A stretch of 64,000 bases of DNA from Prionace glauca. Its lineage: Eukaryota; Chordata; Chondrichthyes; Carcharhiniformes; Carcharhinidae. The notes beneath the pieces are model-generated. The model searched no databases, was not told the origin of the DNA, and saw only the letters and a list, made by a program, of their open reading frames with translations. The first letter of the stretch is position 1, and the number at the start of each line of letters is the position of its first letter. The DNA is taken from contig CM075760.1 in NCBI GenBank assembly GCA_037974335.1, positions 53,837,890-53,901,889 of the forward strand, written 5' to 3'. A program made the translations under genes and the position numbers. This document shows positions 1-9,964 of this stretch, piece by piece.

Positions 1-225
1 ATCGGTTCCTCTTCTGGCCATCACCAGATGCTGGGGTGGCTGATTCGGGGACTGTCTGTACCAATGCAAGCTGTTAAACGTAGTGGTGGTGGTGCAGTTG
101 ATGGATATGGTTTCCTCTTCGCTGACAACCTCCCACCGAGGGAGCTGCATCACCTCATCTGCTCCAGTCAATCCCGTGAAGATCAGAGTGAAAAGCAGCA
201 AAGAGAATCTGTAAATTCGGAACAT
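1..225 (-). CDS. T-cell receptor V segment, partial (cut by window edge)
   Basis: Reading the minus strand from the ATG at 225 gives an open frame to the window edge. It is nearly identical to the complete V at 12251-12583: a hydrophobic signal peptide beginning MFRIYRF, then framework 1 with the first cysteine (SINC), CDR1 and the framework-2 core WYRQSPNQPPQHL. The second cysteine and the recombination signal lie outside the window. No disabling change is visible in the part seen. Family: immunoglobulin-superfamily V domain, TCR alpha/delta-like; the chain assignment is inferred. Confidence 0.8.
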   Translation of the reverse strand, partial: MFRIYRFSLLLFTLIFTGLTGADEVMQLPRWEVVSEEETISINCTTTTTFNSLHWYRQSPNQPPQHLVMARRGTD

Positions 226-878
226 TTTTCAGATCAAATGAAATTCCTGCTCAAGCAATTGTCCAAGGAGTTCAGTTTAGAATTCGGATATGTATATAAT
301 ATTCACACGAAATAACAAGGAGCCAAAAACCCGCTCCAGTTGTAACTGTGGCGTCTCTCTGTGGAGCTGATGAAAGAAGCTGAGACTCGAGCTTTATCCG
401 CTCACGGATGTCGATTCTACTGGAATCAGAGATGGAGAATTGAAACCGGAATAAATAAACCCCATCGGTAACCCCATGTTTCCGGTTACAAATCTCGCCC
501 CACGTGTCTAACTAGGAAACCATTCTCCCTATCAGAACATTGACTGAACCCAGCTCAGGGTGAATCCATTCACTGGCTGCCGGCTCACCAGCTACTAACC
601 CCACAGCACCACCGCGGACACAAGGAAATGCAGTGAGAGCATCCCGTGGCAAAATATACAGGGTCAAGTTTGAAACGGATGTTTTCAAATATCCAATTCC
701 TGTTTTACAGAACAGGCAAAGGAAATGCTCAACATTTGGACTGTTTGGAGAATATTCATAACATGTAATTGTGAACCAAACACATTTCATATTTACTTTA
801 ATTTTAAAAACGTGATTTAAAATTAAATTTTAAGTATTCAGACGGTCTGATTTATTTCTGTTTGAGCAGGTTTTTCAG

Positions 879-1224
879 ATCTGAGTCATGGAGATTCTGT
901 CACTCTGTCGCTATCCTCAGGATGAAAGACGAAAGAAGAAACATTGAGTTTAACCTGTACCTATGATATTACAATGATCAACTACATTTTATCCTGATAC
1001 CGGCAACACTCAGCGAAACAGCGTCTATTTGTATTGAGGAAAAATTAGATATTTGTTGAAGATATAACAAATCTTGTTGAAAGCCGTTTCCCTGGAGACC
1101 TTCAGACGTCGAGTAAATTCACCAGTTTGACTATCTCTGGTCTGCAGCTGACTGACGCTGCCGTGTATCACTGCGCTTTCAGTCTCATCGTCATGGAAAT
1201 CAGTCTGACTGATGTACAAAACCT
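879..1224 (+). pseudogene. TCR V pseudogene (copy 1 of the plus-strand V)
   Basis: Plus-strand V exon beginning after an AG near 870-879. In frame, framework 1 reads DSVTLSLSSG, then TGA, then KTEEETLSLTC; CDR1 follows. The framework-2 tryptophan codon is also TGA (tcc-tga-tac-cgg). The end is readable as LTDAAVYHCAF with the second cysteine present. A nonamer acaaaacct lies at 1216-1224, but 23 bases before it only a poor heptamer (catcgtc) is seen. The duplicate at 13237-13582 shares the framework-1 stop but keeps the tryptophan, so copy 1 has decayed further. Confidence 0.85.
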
Positions 1225-2041
1225 GCCTTAAACTATCGGTTGAAACCGTGTCTGCTGCACAGAATCGTGGGAAGATGCAGCCACAATGTAACAGTCAGCC
1301 AGGCAAGAATCCTCATTAACCTGGGATCAGCCTTCACCCAAGTGTTTCCAGTATCCGGCCACTTCAGTCATCGTGCCTCTTTGAGTCTGTGAGATCAGTC
1401 AGTGGTGAGTTGGCTGATATTTCAGGAAACACCTCGAGCTGGACTGCTTTCACCACCTCGATAGGGGAACGGTTGCCCTTTTCCAGATGGGATTGTGGAA
1501 ACGAAACCCTGCTCTGTAAATTGGCAGCTGCAAATTCTGGCTTGCTCATAGTAATAAAAACATTCCAGCATTAAGGAAACATTCTGTAGTTCACTGGTCA
1601 TTCGGGGAATCCTATTCTCAATGTTTGTTTTAAAGATCACAGTCGCTTCCTTGTGAAATCTCTTCATTGAGTATACACTTCCTCTGAAGCTGCAAAACTC
1701 TTGTCGGATCAAATAAATCCAGACCACAGCTCCCCGGAAAAAGGCTTCAAAACCTGATGGGGATTGAGTTGCTGAATATTAGACAGACACCGGAACTGGC
1801 TCAAATGACAATTACTAAACCAAAGAGATCAAATACATTTAAGAAGGTCAGCGATAGTCCAACTGCGAGTTGAAATTAACCAATGCAATTCCTCAAATGT
1901 TCCTTATCTCTTGTTGAGGTTGTGTTTTGTTCTGATATTTCAGGAAGGCACCTGCGTCTCTCTGAGTGAAGAGTGAATTATTCTTTCTGTTTATCGGTGC
2001 AAGAGCACCCTCTGGTGGTACCTTTCTAGAACCCCAGTGTG

Positions 2042-2385
2042 AGGTTTTGTCCGGGAACCGCTCTATCTCTGCCGCAGTGTGGGCTCAATTGCACAGAAAT
2101 ACACAGCGCTGTCGGAGTGAAGAGCCCTGGCTTATTTAAGAGAGCAGTTTTGTTTCCTTTGTGCAAACAGCAGGAAGCCTGACTCTTGAGACGAATCTCC
2201 CGCGCTTTATCCTCATTGAATATTTTGGACCTTTTCCGATTTACTGGACGTATCAGAACAGAGATGGTTCACGGTTGGTTATTGACTGACGACACTCCGG
2301 TATTGTGCTCTGTCTTTCCTGAATTGTTAATTCAGAAGGAACCTGGAACAAGGAATCATCGTTCATGGTTCCTATAACACAAACA
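2042..2385 (-). pseudogene. TCR V pseudogene (copy 1 of the second minus-strand V)
   Basis: The minus strand shows the end of a V exon (HSDSAVYFCAIE-like) followed by a recombination signal: heptamer CACACTG (2075-2081), a 24-base spacer and the near-consensus nonamer ACAAAACCT (2042-2050). Upstream (higher coordinates) the V body is recognisable only in pieces spread over several frames. The duplicate at 14383-14690 shows the same structure and decay. No leader exon was found with confidence. Confidence 0.7.
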
Positions 2386-2451
2386 CAGAGTATTCCAAAA
2401 GTCAGAAATTAAACACAATTCCTGGATAAGACATTGACTGAACAGAGACTC

Positions 2452-2595
2452 GATGTGGAGATACCGGCGTTGGACTGGGGTAAACACAGTAAGAAGTCTC
2501 ACAACACCAGGTTAAAGTCTCACAAGTTTATTTGGTAGAAAACGCCAAAAGCTTTCGGTGTTTTCCCCTTCATCAGGTGTCTCACCAGAAAACAA
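2452..2595 (+). mobile_element. Penelope-type terminal repeat, short copy
   Basis: Begins gatgtggagataccggcg and continues with the aagtctcacaacaccagg block, ending in a gctttcgg...catcagg motif. The same sequence forms the inverted ends of the GIY-YIG-bearing element at 57730-59161. On the minus strand it contains CTGATGA (2576-2570), 13 bases, then GAAA (2556-2553), a hammerhead-ribozyme-like core. No coding part is present. Confidence 0.75.
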
Positions 2596-4079
2596 GACCA
2601 TTATTACCAGTAAGGAACAAGGGGACATATCGTAATTCCTTTAGAGTTCGACAGAAAAATACAGGTTATTCTCGATGTGTTGATTCTTCTAATCTGATAT
2701 AAAGTGTAACCCAGATCAGAATGTGGCTTCACTGACTCAGAAACTGAGGTTGTTTTTCAGGGATACGTCTAACTGTTCTGTGAATGTTGATCGAAGTGAC
2801 GCACCAATAAATGGGATTCGGACAGAATTATCTAGTCTGATTGCTTCTCTTTCTCTTTCTGACATTTTCAGGGTTTCTGCCTCCCTTTTCTTGTTTCTGT
2901 CTCTGTCAGTTGTTCGTTCTGACTCTCTTTTCGAAGTACCATGAAAATGCGGAGTTTAGAAAATCTAACTTGTCTCGGAATCTTATGAAAAAAAATCCTC
3001 ACAAGAACTACTCTGTTAATAGTAGCAAACATATTTCTGTATTTTATAGATATGTTTGAAATTACAACAGTTAGATAAAATGCTTAATTTAGTGGGAATC
3101 AGGACAAAATCAATTCCCTCTGCATGCGGCACAATAACAGTTGCAATCTGCAAAGTTTCGTGTTGATTTGAATTCGTTTTATTCATTCTTTATGGCGTGC
3201 ACATTGGATAAACAGAATGAGCTATCAAGATACAAGGAAAGCATTTCTCCCTTCTTTATAGTTATCTAAAATGAAGTGTGTGTTACTCGGCATAATAATA
3301 ATTACCTGATGACATAATTATACATCGATGTGAGAAACCTGTCACTTTTTCAGTCGCGCTGGCAAAATGCTTTTTCCAAACCATTTATTTTGCACGGACA
3401 ACACAAACTGACGCCAACTTCAATAAAAAAATTGGAAAATATTAATCTGTCAGTTTGTTTGCTCATTGTAAGTTTGTATCGTCCAGGTATCATTCACAAC
3501 TTAAGCTCCAAAGACCTTAGTGCATCAAAGTGCAGCAACGTTTATCTACTATACGTTTGGATGGAATTAACATCTGATAACTACATCAGTTGTGTACATT
3601 AATCCCTAAATGCAATCTCCAGGCAATAACTCCCATGGGCAATGGCGAACAATGTTCGCATAGAGTGGATGATAACAAAAGGGCAAATAGCCACCCGACC
3701 TCCTGCTGCAAACTTTCATCCCTGACAACGATATTCAATATTCACACTTCAGCAACCGGGTCCCAGGTCCAGCTATCGAGTGACTGAACCTCTCTGTGAC
3801 TCACAAAGGCCGGCGCCTGCAGTAAGTGAACGCCGCCAGCAGATGGTGATATTGCATTATTTTCGTCACGAGACAGTGACATTCCCGTTTCAACTCACAA
3901 GCCATCAACCGAGAGAGTACGTGAACAATGGGCCGAATAGTCTCTGTTAGTGTTACAACAATTTACGGTTCCAAGATTATGAACGGCTCTTTTCAATTAG
4001 AAAGACGCCACAGCACAATTCTTGCAACACAATTTACTTTGTTGCTGCAGTGAGGAAGGAGATGCTCGGAAGCAGTGAC

Positions 4080-4324
4080 GGTTCAAATGGTTTCTGGGTT
4101 GAGAAACAGCCAATTGCTGAGTGGCACCGTGAAAAACGTCAGATATCGATATCCCATAATTATCCAATCGGTGACAGTGTGGCCCTTCGGTCTCACATTG
4201 AATGGGGGAATGTGAAGCTCTCGCCCCTCCTCTCCCTCCCCAACATTCAGAGTCTGGGCCTCGGCAGCAAGTCCCAGTTTAGAGAGTAGATCCTGATTAA
4301 TGCTCTTGTGTATCTTCATCAATC
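4080..4324 (+). promoter_or_regulatory. V-segment promoter region, conserved in inverted copy at 9.7 kb
   Basis: The roughly 245 bases upstream of the V leader ATG at 4325 match the reverse complement of about 9713-9960 over essentially their whole length, including ccaatcggtgacagtgtgg (CCAAT type) and an aacagccaattgctgagtgg element. Conservation next to a leader exon in both copies suggests a V promoter. The exact transcription start cannot be seen. Confidence 0.55.
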
Positions 4325-4760
4325 ATGAAGAGAAATCCCCTCAAAGAGTTATTTCCAGTTGGAGCTCTGATGCTGCTGATATTGTGTGAGTTTATTGATT
4401 TACTCAGACTGATTATTTTTAACAATCTCTTCGTAACGTATAGTTTATGAGTGATTTTCTTCTGTTCACAGCTGTTCAGTGTGAGGATCAGAGCTCCCAT
4501 CCTGAGCAGGTCGTGTCTCGGGAAGGGGAGCGGGTTGAATTCAAGTGTCGGCTCTCTGTTGTTACAGGCGATACAGTAGCCTGGTACAGACAAACACTGA
4601 GAGAACCTCCGACATTTATCGCCTCCATTTACCAGGGGAATTCGACCAAAGGAAGTTACACACTGTCCTTTGACCGAGTAAAGAATTCCTACACCATGTC
4701 TATAGATGAGACGACGGTTCTGTTCTCCGGAATGTATCTCTGTGCGAAGCAGACACAGTG
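4325..4760 (+). CDS. T-cell receptor V segment, apparently functional
   Basis: Two exons. The leader exon 4325-4385 encodes MKRNPLKELFPVGALMLLIL and ends at a gtgagt donor. The V exon starts at 4472 after ttctgttcacag, and the split codon gives serine. Framework 1 runs to the first cysteine (VEFKC); the core tryptophan is in VAWYRQTL; the second cysteine is in MYLCAK. The recombination signal follows at once: CACAGTG 4754-4760, spacer 4761-4783 (23 bases), nonamer ACAATATCC 4784-4792. The chain is probably alpha or delta, by V-domain look and context. The product would pair in the antigen receptor at the T-cell surface after V(D)J joining. The plus orientation is opposite to the V at 7494-8396. 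Confidence 0.88.
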
Positions 4761-4792
4761 AGACAAAGAGCGGATCCCCCTGTACAATATCC
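4754..4792 (+). promoter_or_regulatory. 23-bp-spacer recombination signal sequence
   Basis: Perfect heptamer CACAGTG, 23-base spacer, nonamer ACAATATCC. It directly follows the V coding end, as expected for a V segment that joins to 12-bp-spacer D or J signals through the RAG recombinase. Confidence 0.9.
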
Positions 4793-5216
4793 TGTTCACT
4801 GCTGTGTCTCCACTGCACTTTTAAGTTTTCTGCAAATCAGAAATGCCGTTGATGTTCTTGAATGTTACTTTCCCACATTTAATGCTCTATCTAGATAGCG
4901 TTCTAACATCCTAAAGTTGTCATTAAAGATGCAGATTATCGAAGCATATTAAGTTTTTTTTAAAAAAACTGTTTCGTTGTTCCAAAAGCAAATTAAAGAG
5001 GCAGGCAGAAAAATCTGTCTGTCAATTATCTAAATAAATATTCTAGAAAAAGATAGGTAAATAGACAGATTGATAAGAGGTAGAGATGTTCAGAGTCAGA
5101 TGCAGACAGACAGGTGGATAGACTGATCGTTAACTTCCTTTTGCCAGTATGCGTAAGAACTTTATTTAATTATCCCAGTATGTATCTTTATATTAATTTT
5201 GTTCTTGTTTTCACAG

Positions 5217-5524
5217 CTGTGTCTTGTCACTCGAAGACACTTCAGATATCGATGTATCGGGTAAATCAAGGACAGACCATCTCTCTCCATCACAATATTA
5301 CTGTTACTGGGAATGAGTTTGTATTTTGGTACCGATCAAACTCCAGAGTATCTCGTTTCCATATTCAGAGATGAAACAACTGAGGGAAGATTTAAAGTAC
5401 CTGTGGACAGTGAGAAAGGATCCACCGGTCTCACTGTTAACACGGTCGACCTGTGTGATGCTGCGGTGGATACAGTGCAGTGAGACACAGTGAAACAGAG
5501 AGATGCAAAGCCTGAAAAATAACT
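5217..5524 (+). pseudogene. TCR V pseudogene
   Basis: A V exon after ttttcacag near 5216. It is recognisable as framework 1 (QISMYRVNQGQTISLH), with histidine where the first cysteine should be, and framework 2 (EFVFWYRSNS). A frame change within framework 2 gives an early stop in that frame; the other frame carries the rest of the V (VSIFRDETTEGRFKVPVD). The second-cysteine region has degenerated to DAAVDTVQ. The recombination signal is still excellent: CACAGTG 5486-5492, 23 bases, AAAATAACT 5516-5524. It could therefore still rearrange, but only unproductively. No leader was identified. Confidence 0.82.
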
Positions 5525-5529
5525 CACTC

Positions 5530-7430
5530 GACATGGGGACTGTGGAGCCAAAAATCCCATGGCCTTTAGAAGAGAGTATGTTTCAAGCATATCGATAGAA
5601 AATGTTCTTCTTGTGAGTTATATGATGGAATTAAAACAATAAAGTTTATTGTTTCTAACAATAGAACTTGCAGAAAAACCCACATTAGAAATATACAAAT
5701 TACTCCTTGACTCATCAGAAAACAGACAAATGATCTTGTATCAATATCAAGCAGCAAATGAAGAAAACTAAAAACAATAACAAAGGTATCAGATATCGAA
5801 GTACTAACATCGAAGTAATAAAACCCATAATAAACTGCCGCAATATAAACCCAGCGATATCATACAACAACATTCGAGAACAACATAGAGGATCATTGCT
5901 TCACCGATGACGTCCCCTTTCGCTAAACCTTGTAGAACCGTCAGTTCCCCCTGTAACAGGTGACAGCTGGAGTTACAGGAAATATCTGTGCGTCTTCTCA
6001 CCACAAACCGCAGTGAATTTAGAGCAAGAGCTTGCAAGTGAATTACGGAAGACCCAGCACAGAAGGTCTTCTGGACAAGAAGTTTTGGGTGCGGCCTTCT
6101 GGCTACTGAGATGTGTTCTTCACCTCGTCACCAAATGTTGAACATCACGGTCTCAATTCTTCTAATATACCTAATGACAGGTGGGGAGAACAGGAGAGTT
6201 TCCTGCTCACACATACTGCAGGAGGTAATGAAAACCACTGCAGTAATTTGTCTGGCATAATCATGGAGCAATCTAATGGAAATCTGGGGTCACTTAGCAC
6301 CACGTCAGGGCATGATGCAGAGGATGAGGTGGGGACAGGAGGCTCAGAGAGTGATCTCTATACAGCATTGTATTCTAATGCCATTGGGTAATTTGAGTAA
6401 GACGTTCAGGACAATATGGATCGTCCAAATGGCTCCTCAATGTAGCAGAAAGAGAAAGAGCGAGGCTGGGAGGAAAGGGAGAAAGAGAGGGGGAAAGGTG
6501 TCCATTATTTGGTTCAAATTTGTGACAAGTTCAATGAAACCGGCACATATTTAAATTCCCTAATCCCTTTACTCCAGGGTCAGAGTGACGAGAATTTCTC
6601 ATTGAGAATTAAACATTCCCACTGCCTCCTGCAGTGATGAAGTTTGTAACCACAACAACTATAATGAAAATGAAATTCCTTAGGTTCGCAAGTCCCATTT
6701 GACCTCTGGAGTCTGTGAAAGGCGCTACATCATTAAAAGTTCGATCTCTTTTTTCGAGGGATACCTGTTTGTACAGGTTGCGTTCATTGTCTTTCTGTTT
6801 CCAAGGGGAACCGATAATGTTTATCTTTAATTTCATTTCCGTTATTTCAGTTTATTTTTTTTCCAGAATAGGTTAATGAATGGTCACCACGCACTGGGAC
6901 TTCTCGGATTCTTTCTTCAGTCCCTTCAGAGATTCTTTCCCCTCCAGGAGAAACCGGCAGTCTATCCGGAACAACACTCCGGGAACTTACCGAGGAGACA
7001 GTGCAGTGTTTAGAAATGCTGCACCGTTAGAGCTGTCAGCCTCTCGATGGCCTGTTAAATCTGGGGTACCGTCTTCCCTCTCAGGTGCAGGTGCCACATG
7101 GTCACTGTTTCCAAAAACAGCAAGAGAAACATCCTGTTCGGAATGTGTTCACCAATTACAATGACTGACACAGACAGAGCACTACAATATTACTGAATGA
7201 AATAATATCATTGTGAGTCCAAAAATAGCTGCTGTGTTTATTACATAAAACACTTCGGGACATTAAAATTTACAAAAATATTCTCAAGCTCATTCTTTTA
7301 AGTCTCCCGATGTTTTAATTTTGCAATATATTTGTTATTCATAAAAATATTCTCAGTAAAAGATTGAGAAATCACCACGATTTCAGGTTCCATTTCAGAC
7401 TCACTCTGATCCAATGTTTGCCTCACGCTC
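5530..7430. other. Intersegment DNA, no gene seen
   Basis: About 1.9 kb between a V pseudogene and the next V recombination signal. Open frames here (for example 6113-6391) have no recognisable domain and no V, J or C motif. A purine-rich run lies near 6440-6500. AT-rich DNA approaches 7430. Confidence 0.6.
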
Positions 7431-7454
7431 CGTTACGTTGCGTGAGGCTCTGAG

Positions 7455-7493
7455 AGTTTTTGTACAGGTTCAGCCCAGCTCTGAGTCTCTGTG
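7455..7493 (-). promoter_or_regulatory. 23-bp-spacer recombination signal sequence
   Basis: On the minus strand: heptamer CACAGAG (7493-7487), a 23-base spacer and the near-consensus nonamer ACAAAAACT (7463-7455). It lies directly after the coding end of the minus-strand V. Confidence 0.9.
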
Positions 7494-8396
7494 GGTCTCA
7501 GTGCGCAGTAATACACCCCGGAGTCTGTCAACTCTGTTTTAGACACTTTCAGCGGGACGGTGCGGGTTGTATCATTGAGCTTCGCTGAAAAACGGTCCCC
7601 TGGGGATGCCTCTGTGTTGTATCTGTCTCTCCTCAGCAGAAACTCCATGGACCCGCTGGAATACTGTCGGTACCAGAATAAATAAGGATTGCTACCACTT
7701 GTAGCTGTGTAATTACAGAGTAACTGAACAACATCTCCTTCAGTGACGGTGACTGCAGCCGGTGTCTGTGAAACAGAATCTCCTCCACAATGTTCTGTAA
7801 GAACGCAAAGAAATATTAAACTAAACAATGCGATCTCACCCTGCCCCCAACCCCACCCCGAACCCCCCAACCCCATCCCTCACCCACAGAATCTGCCGTA
7901 TTCTTGAACAATAATCTCAGAAAGAAATCACACAGCACAACAAAACATATATTTCACAGTTCAGCCGATGGAAAGAGGTGTTTGCAACGTTTAAATAAAA
8001 CTTCCACCATAAACATTCTGTTCTTTCTAAAGAGATGAGTTCCTCGCCTTCAGTCCCTATAACTGGAAACAGCTCACGGTCTGTCTGTTTGAAATGTGGC
8101 GTTTGCCAAACTCATCCACTGGTATCAGAGGAGCTTCAATCTGAGCCCAACTCATTCTCATTCCAAGCCTAATCCCAACAATGCTCAGCGTTGAGACCAG
8201 CGAGATCCTGATAATTTTTCGATGTTGTGATCAATCCATTCCCTGATCACCCATCCACTCCCACTTTCATTGAGCGAACCGCCTGACAGAATATATTATG
8301 TGGTAGTGATGTATAACACAGAAGTGAGCAACTTGTGAACCTACCGGTTAAAAGAACAGTCGCTATGATGAATACATACAAAGTAACAGGAGACAT
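7494..8396 (-). CDS. T-cell receptor V segment, apparently functional
   Basis: Two exons on the minus strand. The leader exon 8396-8345 reads MSPVTLYVFIIATVLLT and ends at a gtaggt donor. The V exon 7794-7494 begins after cttacag and continues EHCGGDSVSQTP. Framework 1 has the cysteine (VQLLC), the tryptophan lies in YLFWYRQYSSG, framework 3 reads DRFSAKLND, and the second cysteine is in SGVYYCALRP. The intron is about 550 bases. The recombination signal follows on the minus strand. A single-exon start at 7876 upstream of the acceptor is possible by frame alone but lies in G-rich intron sequence, so the spliced leader is preferred. The V looks TCR-alpha-like. Confidence 0.9.
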
Positions 8397-9090
8397 GTTT
8401 GCAGAGAGCTGGAAGCGGATTTGACCAGAATGGGTTGAAGTGTTTTAGTCAAGAGCTGGGAAGAGGTTGAGTCATATCCGGGCCCACGTTGATTGGTTCA
8501 CCACTGAAAACATCATCAGATAACATCCAATTGGCTTCAAGCTCCTTTGATCTCCAATTCAAGCAATAAACTCACAGTTCATTCATTTCCAATTCGGCCT
8601 CTTGGCGGAGGGACAATAGCATAAAAATGAATTTGCTCATCCCAGTACAAAGGATTACGTTCCTCTTCAGCCGTCATTTCAGGCAACGACCGGTCCCCCG
8701 AGTCTTGATGGCTCTGTTTCCTCATGGAGAATGACAGCATTCATCCTTACAGCAACATAATGGTTTGTTTTCAATCATGTTTGGGATAGCAGCTATGATG
8801 CGGGAGAGGATGAATGTTTAGCTGAAACATCTACTTCATAACAGGGGATGGAATAATGAATGGGCTGCGATATTTCCATTTCATGTTCCCTCACTTTGTA
8901 ACTTTGTAGTTTATGAAATCCTCTTTCAGACAGGGAAATATATCTTGCCTCCCCATTCAACAACTGGTTAATCTGCAAGTTTCATTGTGATAAATAATAA
9001 AATGTGTTTTAAGTCCATCATGTTACTTGCAACCAGAACATTTTATATCGATATTGTTTGATATAGCAATACTGATACAAAACAAAGTAG
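8397..9090. other. Upstream flank of the minus-strand V; no further gene seen
   Basis: The first 200 bases upstream of the leader ATG at 8396 include two CCAAT-type strings read on the minus strand (near 8490 and 8530) and may hold the V promoter. The rest, to about 9090, has no recognisable coding or repeat signal. Confidence 0.45.
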
Positions 9091-9097
9091 TCCCTGT

Positions 9098-9215
9098 CAG
9101 TGTTTGAAGTCTCATAACACCAAATTAAAGTCCAATGGAATTATTTGGTAGCACAAACCACTAGCTTTCGGAGCGCTGTCCCTTTATCAGGCGAATGGGA
9201 GTTCTGTCTGTACCA
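9098..9215 (+). mobile_element. Penelope-type terminal repeat, short copy
   Basis: Contains the aagtctcataacaccaaattaaag block and the ctagctttcggagcgctg...atcagg end seen in the other short copies. The minus strand reads CTGATAA, a stem containing GGGAC/GCTCC-like arms, then GAAA. No coding sequence remains. Confidence 0.65.
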
Positions 9216-9329
9216 GGATATGGTGTCGTTTGTAAAAACGGAGCGCCGACTGCTAGGTTCAACCCGGTCGAACCAGCCTGCTCATGCTGGGAGCTCTGAC
9301 GCTCTTTACTCCGAGGGTAGTTCTTCACT

Positions 9330-9537
9330 CAGAGGGTAGTAAGGGTGTGGAATGCCCTGCCTGCAGCAGTTGTGGACTCGCCAACTTTAAGGGCGTTCAA
9401 ACGGTCAGTGGATACACATATGGATAACATTGGAATAGTTTAGGTTAGAGGGTCATTAGATTGGTTCCACTGGTCGGCACAACATCGAGGGCTGAAGGGC
9501 CTGTACTGCGCTGTAATGTTCTATGTTCTATGACACT
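9330..9537 (+). mobile_element. CR1-type LINE 3' end
   Basis: The 3' piece of a CR1 copy: the tggaatgccctgcctgcagc region, which corresponds to the WNALPA-like end of the CR1 protein, then the 3' UTR with gggctgaagggcctgtact and a tail of attctatg-type repeats. It lies where the V exon belonging to the orphan leader at 9626-9712 would be expected. Confidence 0.7.
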
Positions 9538-9625
9538 GACCGGCTATGAACAAAGATCACTCACAAACTACATGGTGTGAAGAAATTGTTAAAAACAACA
9601 GATCTGATTAGAAAAATCAACTCAC

Positions 9626-9960
9626 ATTATAGCAGCAGGGTCAGAGCTCCAAGAGGAAACAGGTATTTGGCGGGGGTGGGGTCGGGGGGGGGAGGGAAGG
9701 GGTTTGCTTCATGATAATAAAGGTGCACAAGAAGATCAATCCGGGTCTGATTTTCAGACTGGGACTTGCAGGCGGCGCCTGGACACTGAAATGTGGGAAG
9801 GGAAAGGAGAGGCGAGAGTTTTCCATTCCCCCCTTCAATGTGAGACTGAGGGTCCACATTATCACCGATTGGACTATTATGGGATATCGGTCTCTGACGT
9901 TGCTCACGGTGCCACCGAGAGATTGGCTGTTTCTCAAACCATTGTCCACTTGAACCGTCA
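9626..9960 (-). pseudogene. Orphan V leader exon with its promoter, no V exon
   Basis: Reverse-complement relative of 4080-4385. The leader ATG is at 9712. The exon carries a C-rich insertion, then YLFPLGALTLLL, which matches the FPVGALMLLIL leader of the plus-strand V. It then meets TAA just before a gtgagt donor (9625-9620). The upstream 245 bases match the V promoter at 4080-4324. No V exon follows within several hundred bases downstream on the minus strand, where Penelope-type and CR1 pieces lie instead. Confidence 0.75.
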
Positions 9961-9964
9961 ATGA

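Larger units (their letters stand above)
1..3899. repeat. Tandem segmental duplication, copy 1 (V-segment block)
   Basis: This stretch is repeated in the same orientation at 12359-16263. Position 1 matches 12359 and the match runs on to 3899/16263, where the two copies diverge abruptly after the shared string caactcaca. By eye, single-base differences occur every few tens of bases, with small indels. The block carries three V segments in the order -, +, -. Copy 1 is cut by the left edge of the window, so the true unit may be longer. Confidence 0.93.

Noticed and set aside
5804-6554. Open frames 5804-6037 (-), 6113-6391 (+), 6276-6554 (+) as genes
   Set aside because: No domain, no V features, no conserved copy elsewhere in the window, and overlapping frames on both strands.
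7799-7876. Start of the minus-strand V at the ATG at 7876 instead of the spliced leader
   Set aside because: The extension is G-rich intron text without a normal signal peptide start and crosses a good cttacag acceptor. A proper leader exon with donor lies at 8345-8396.
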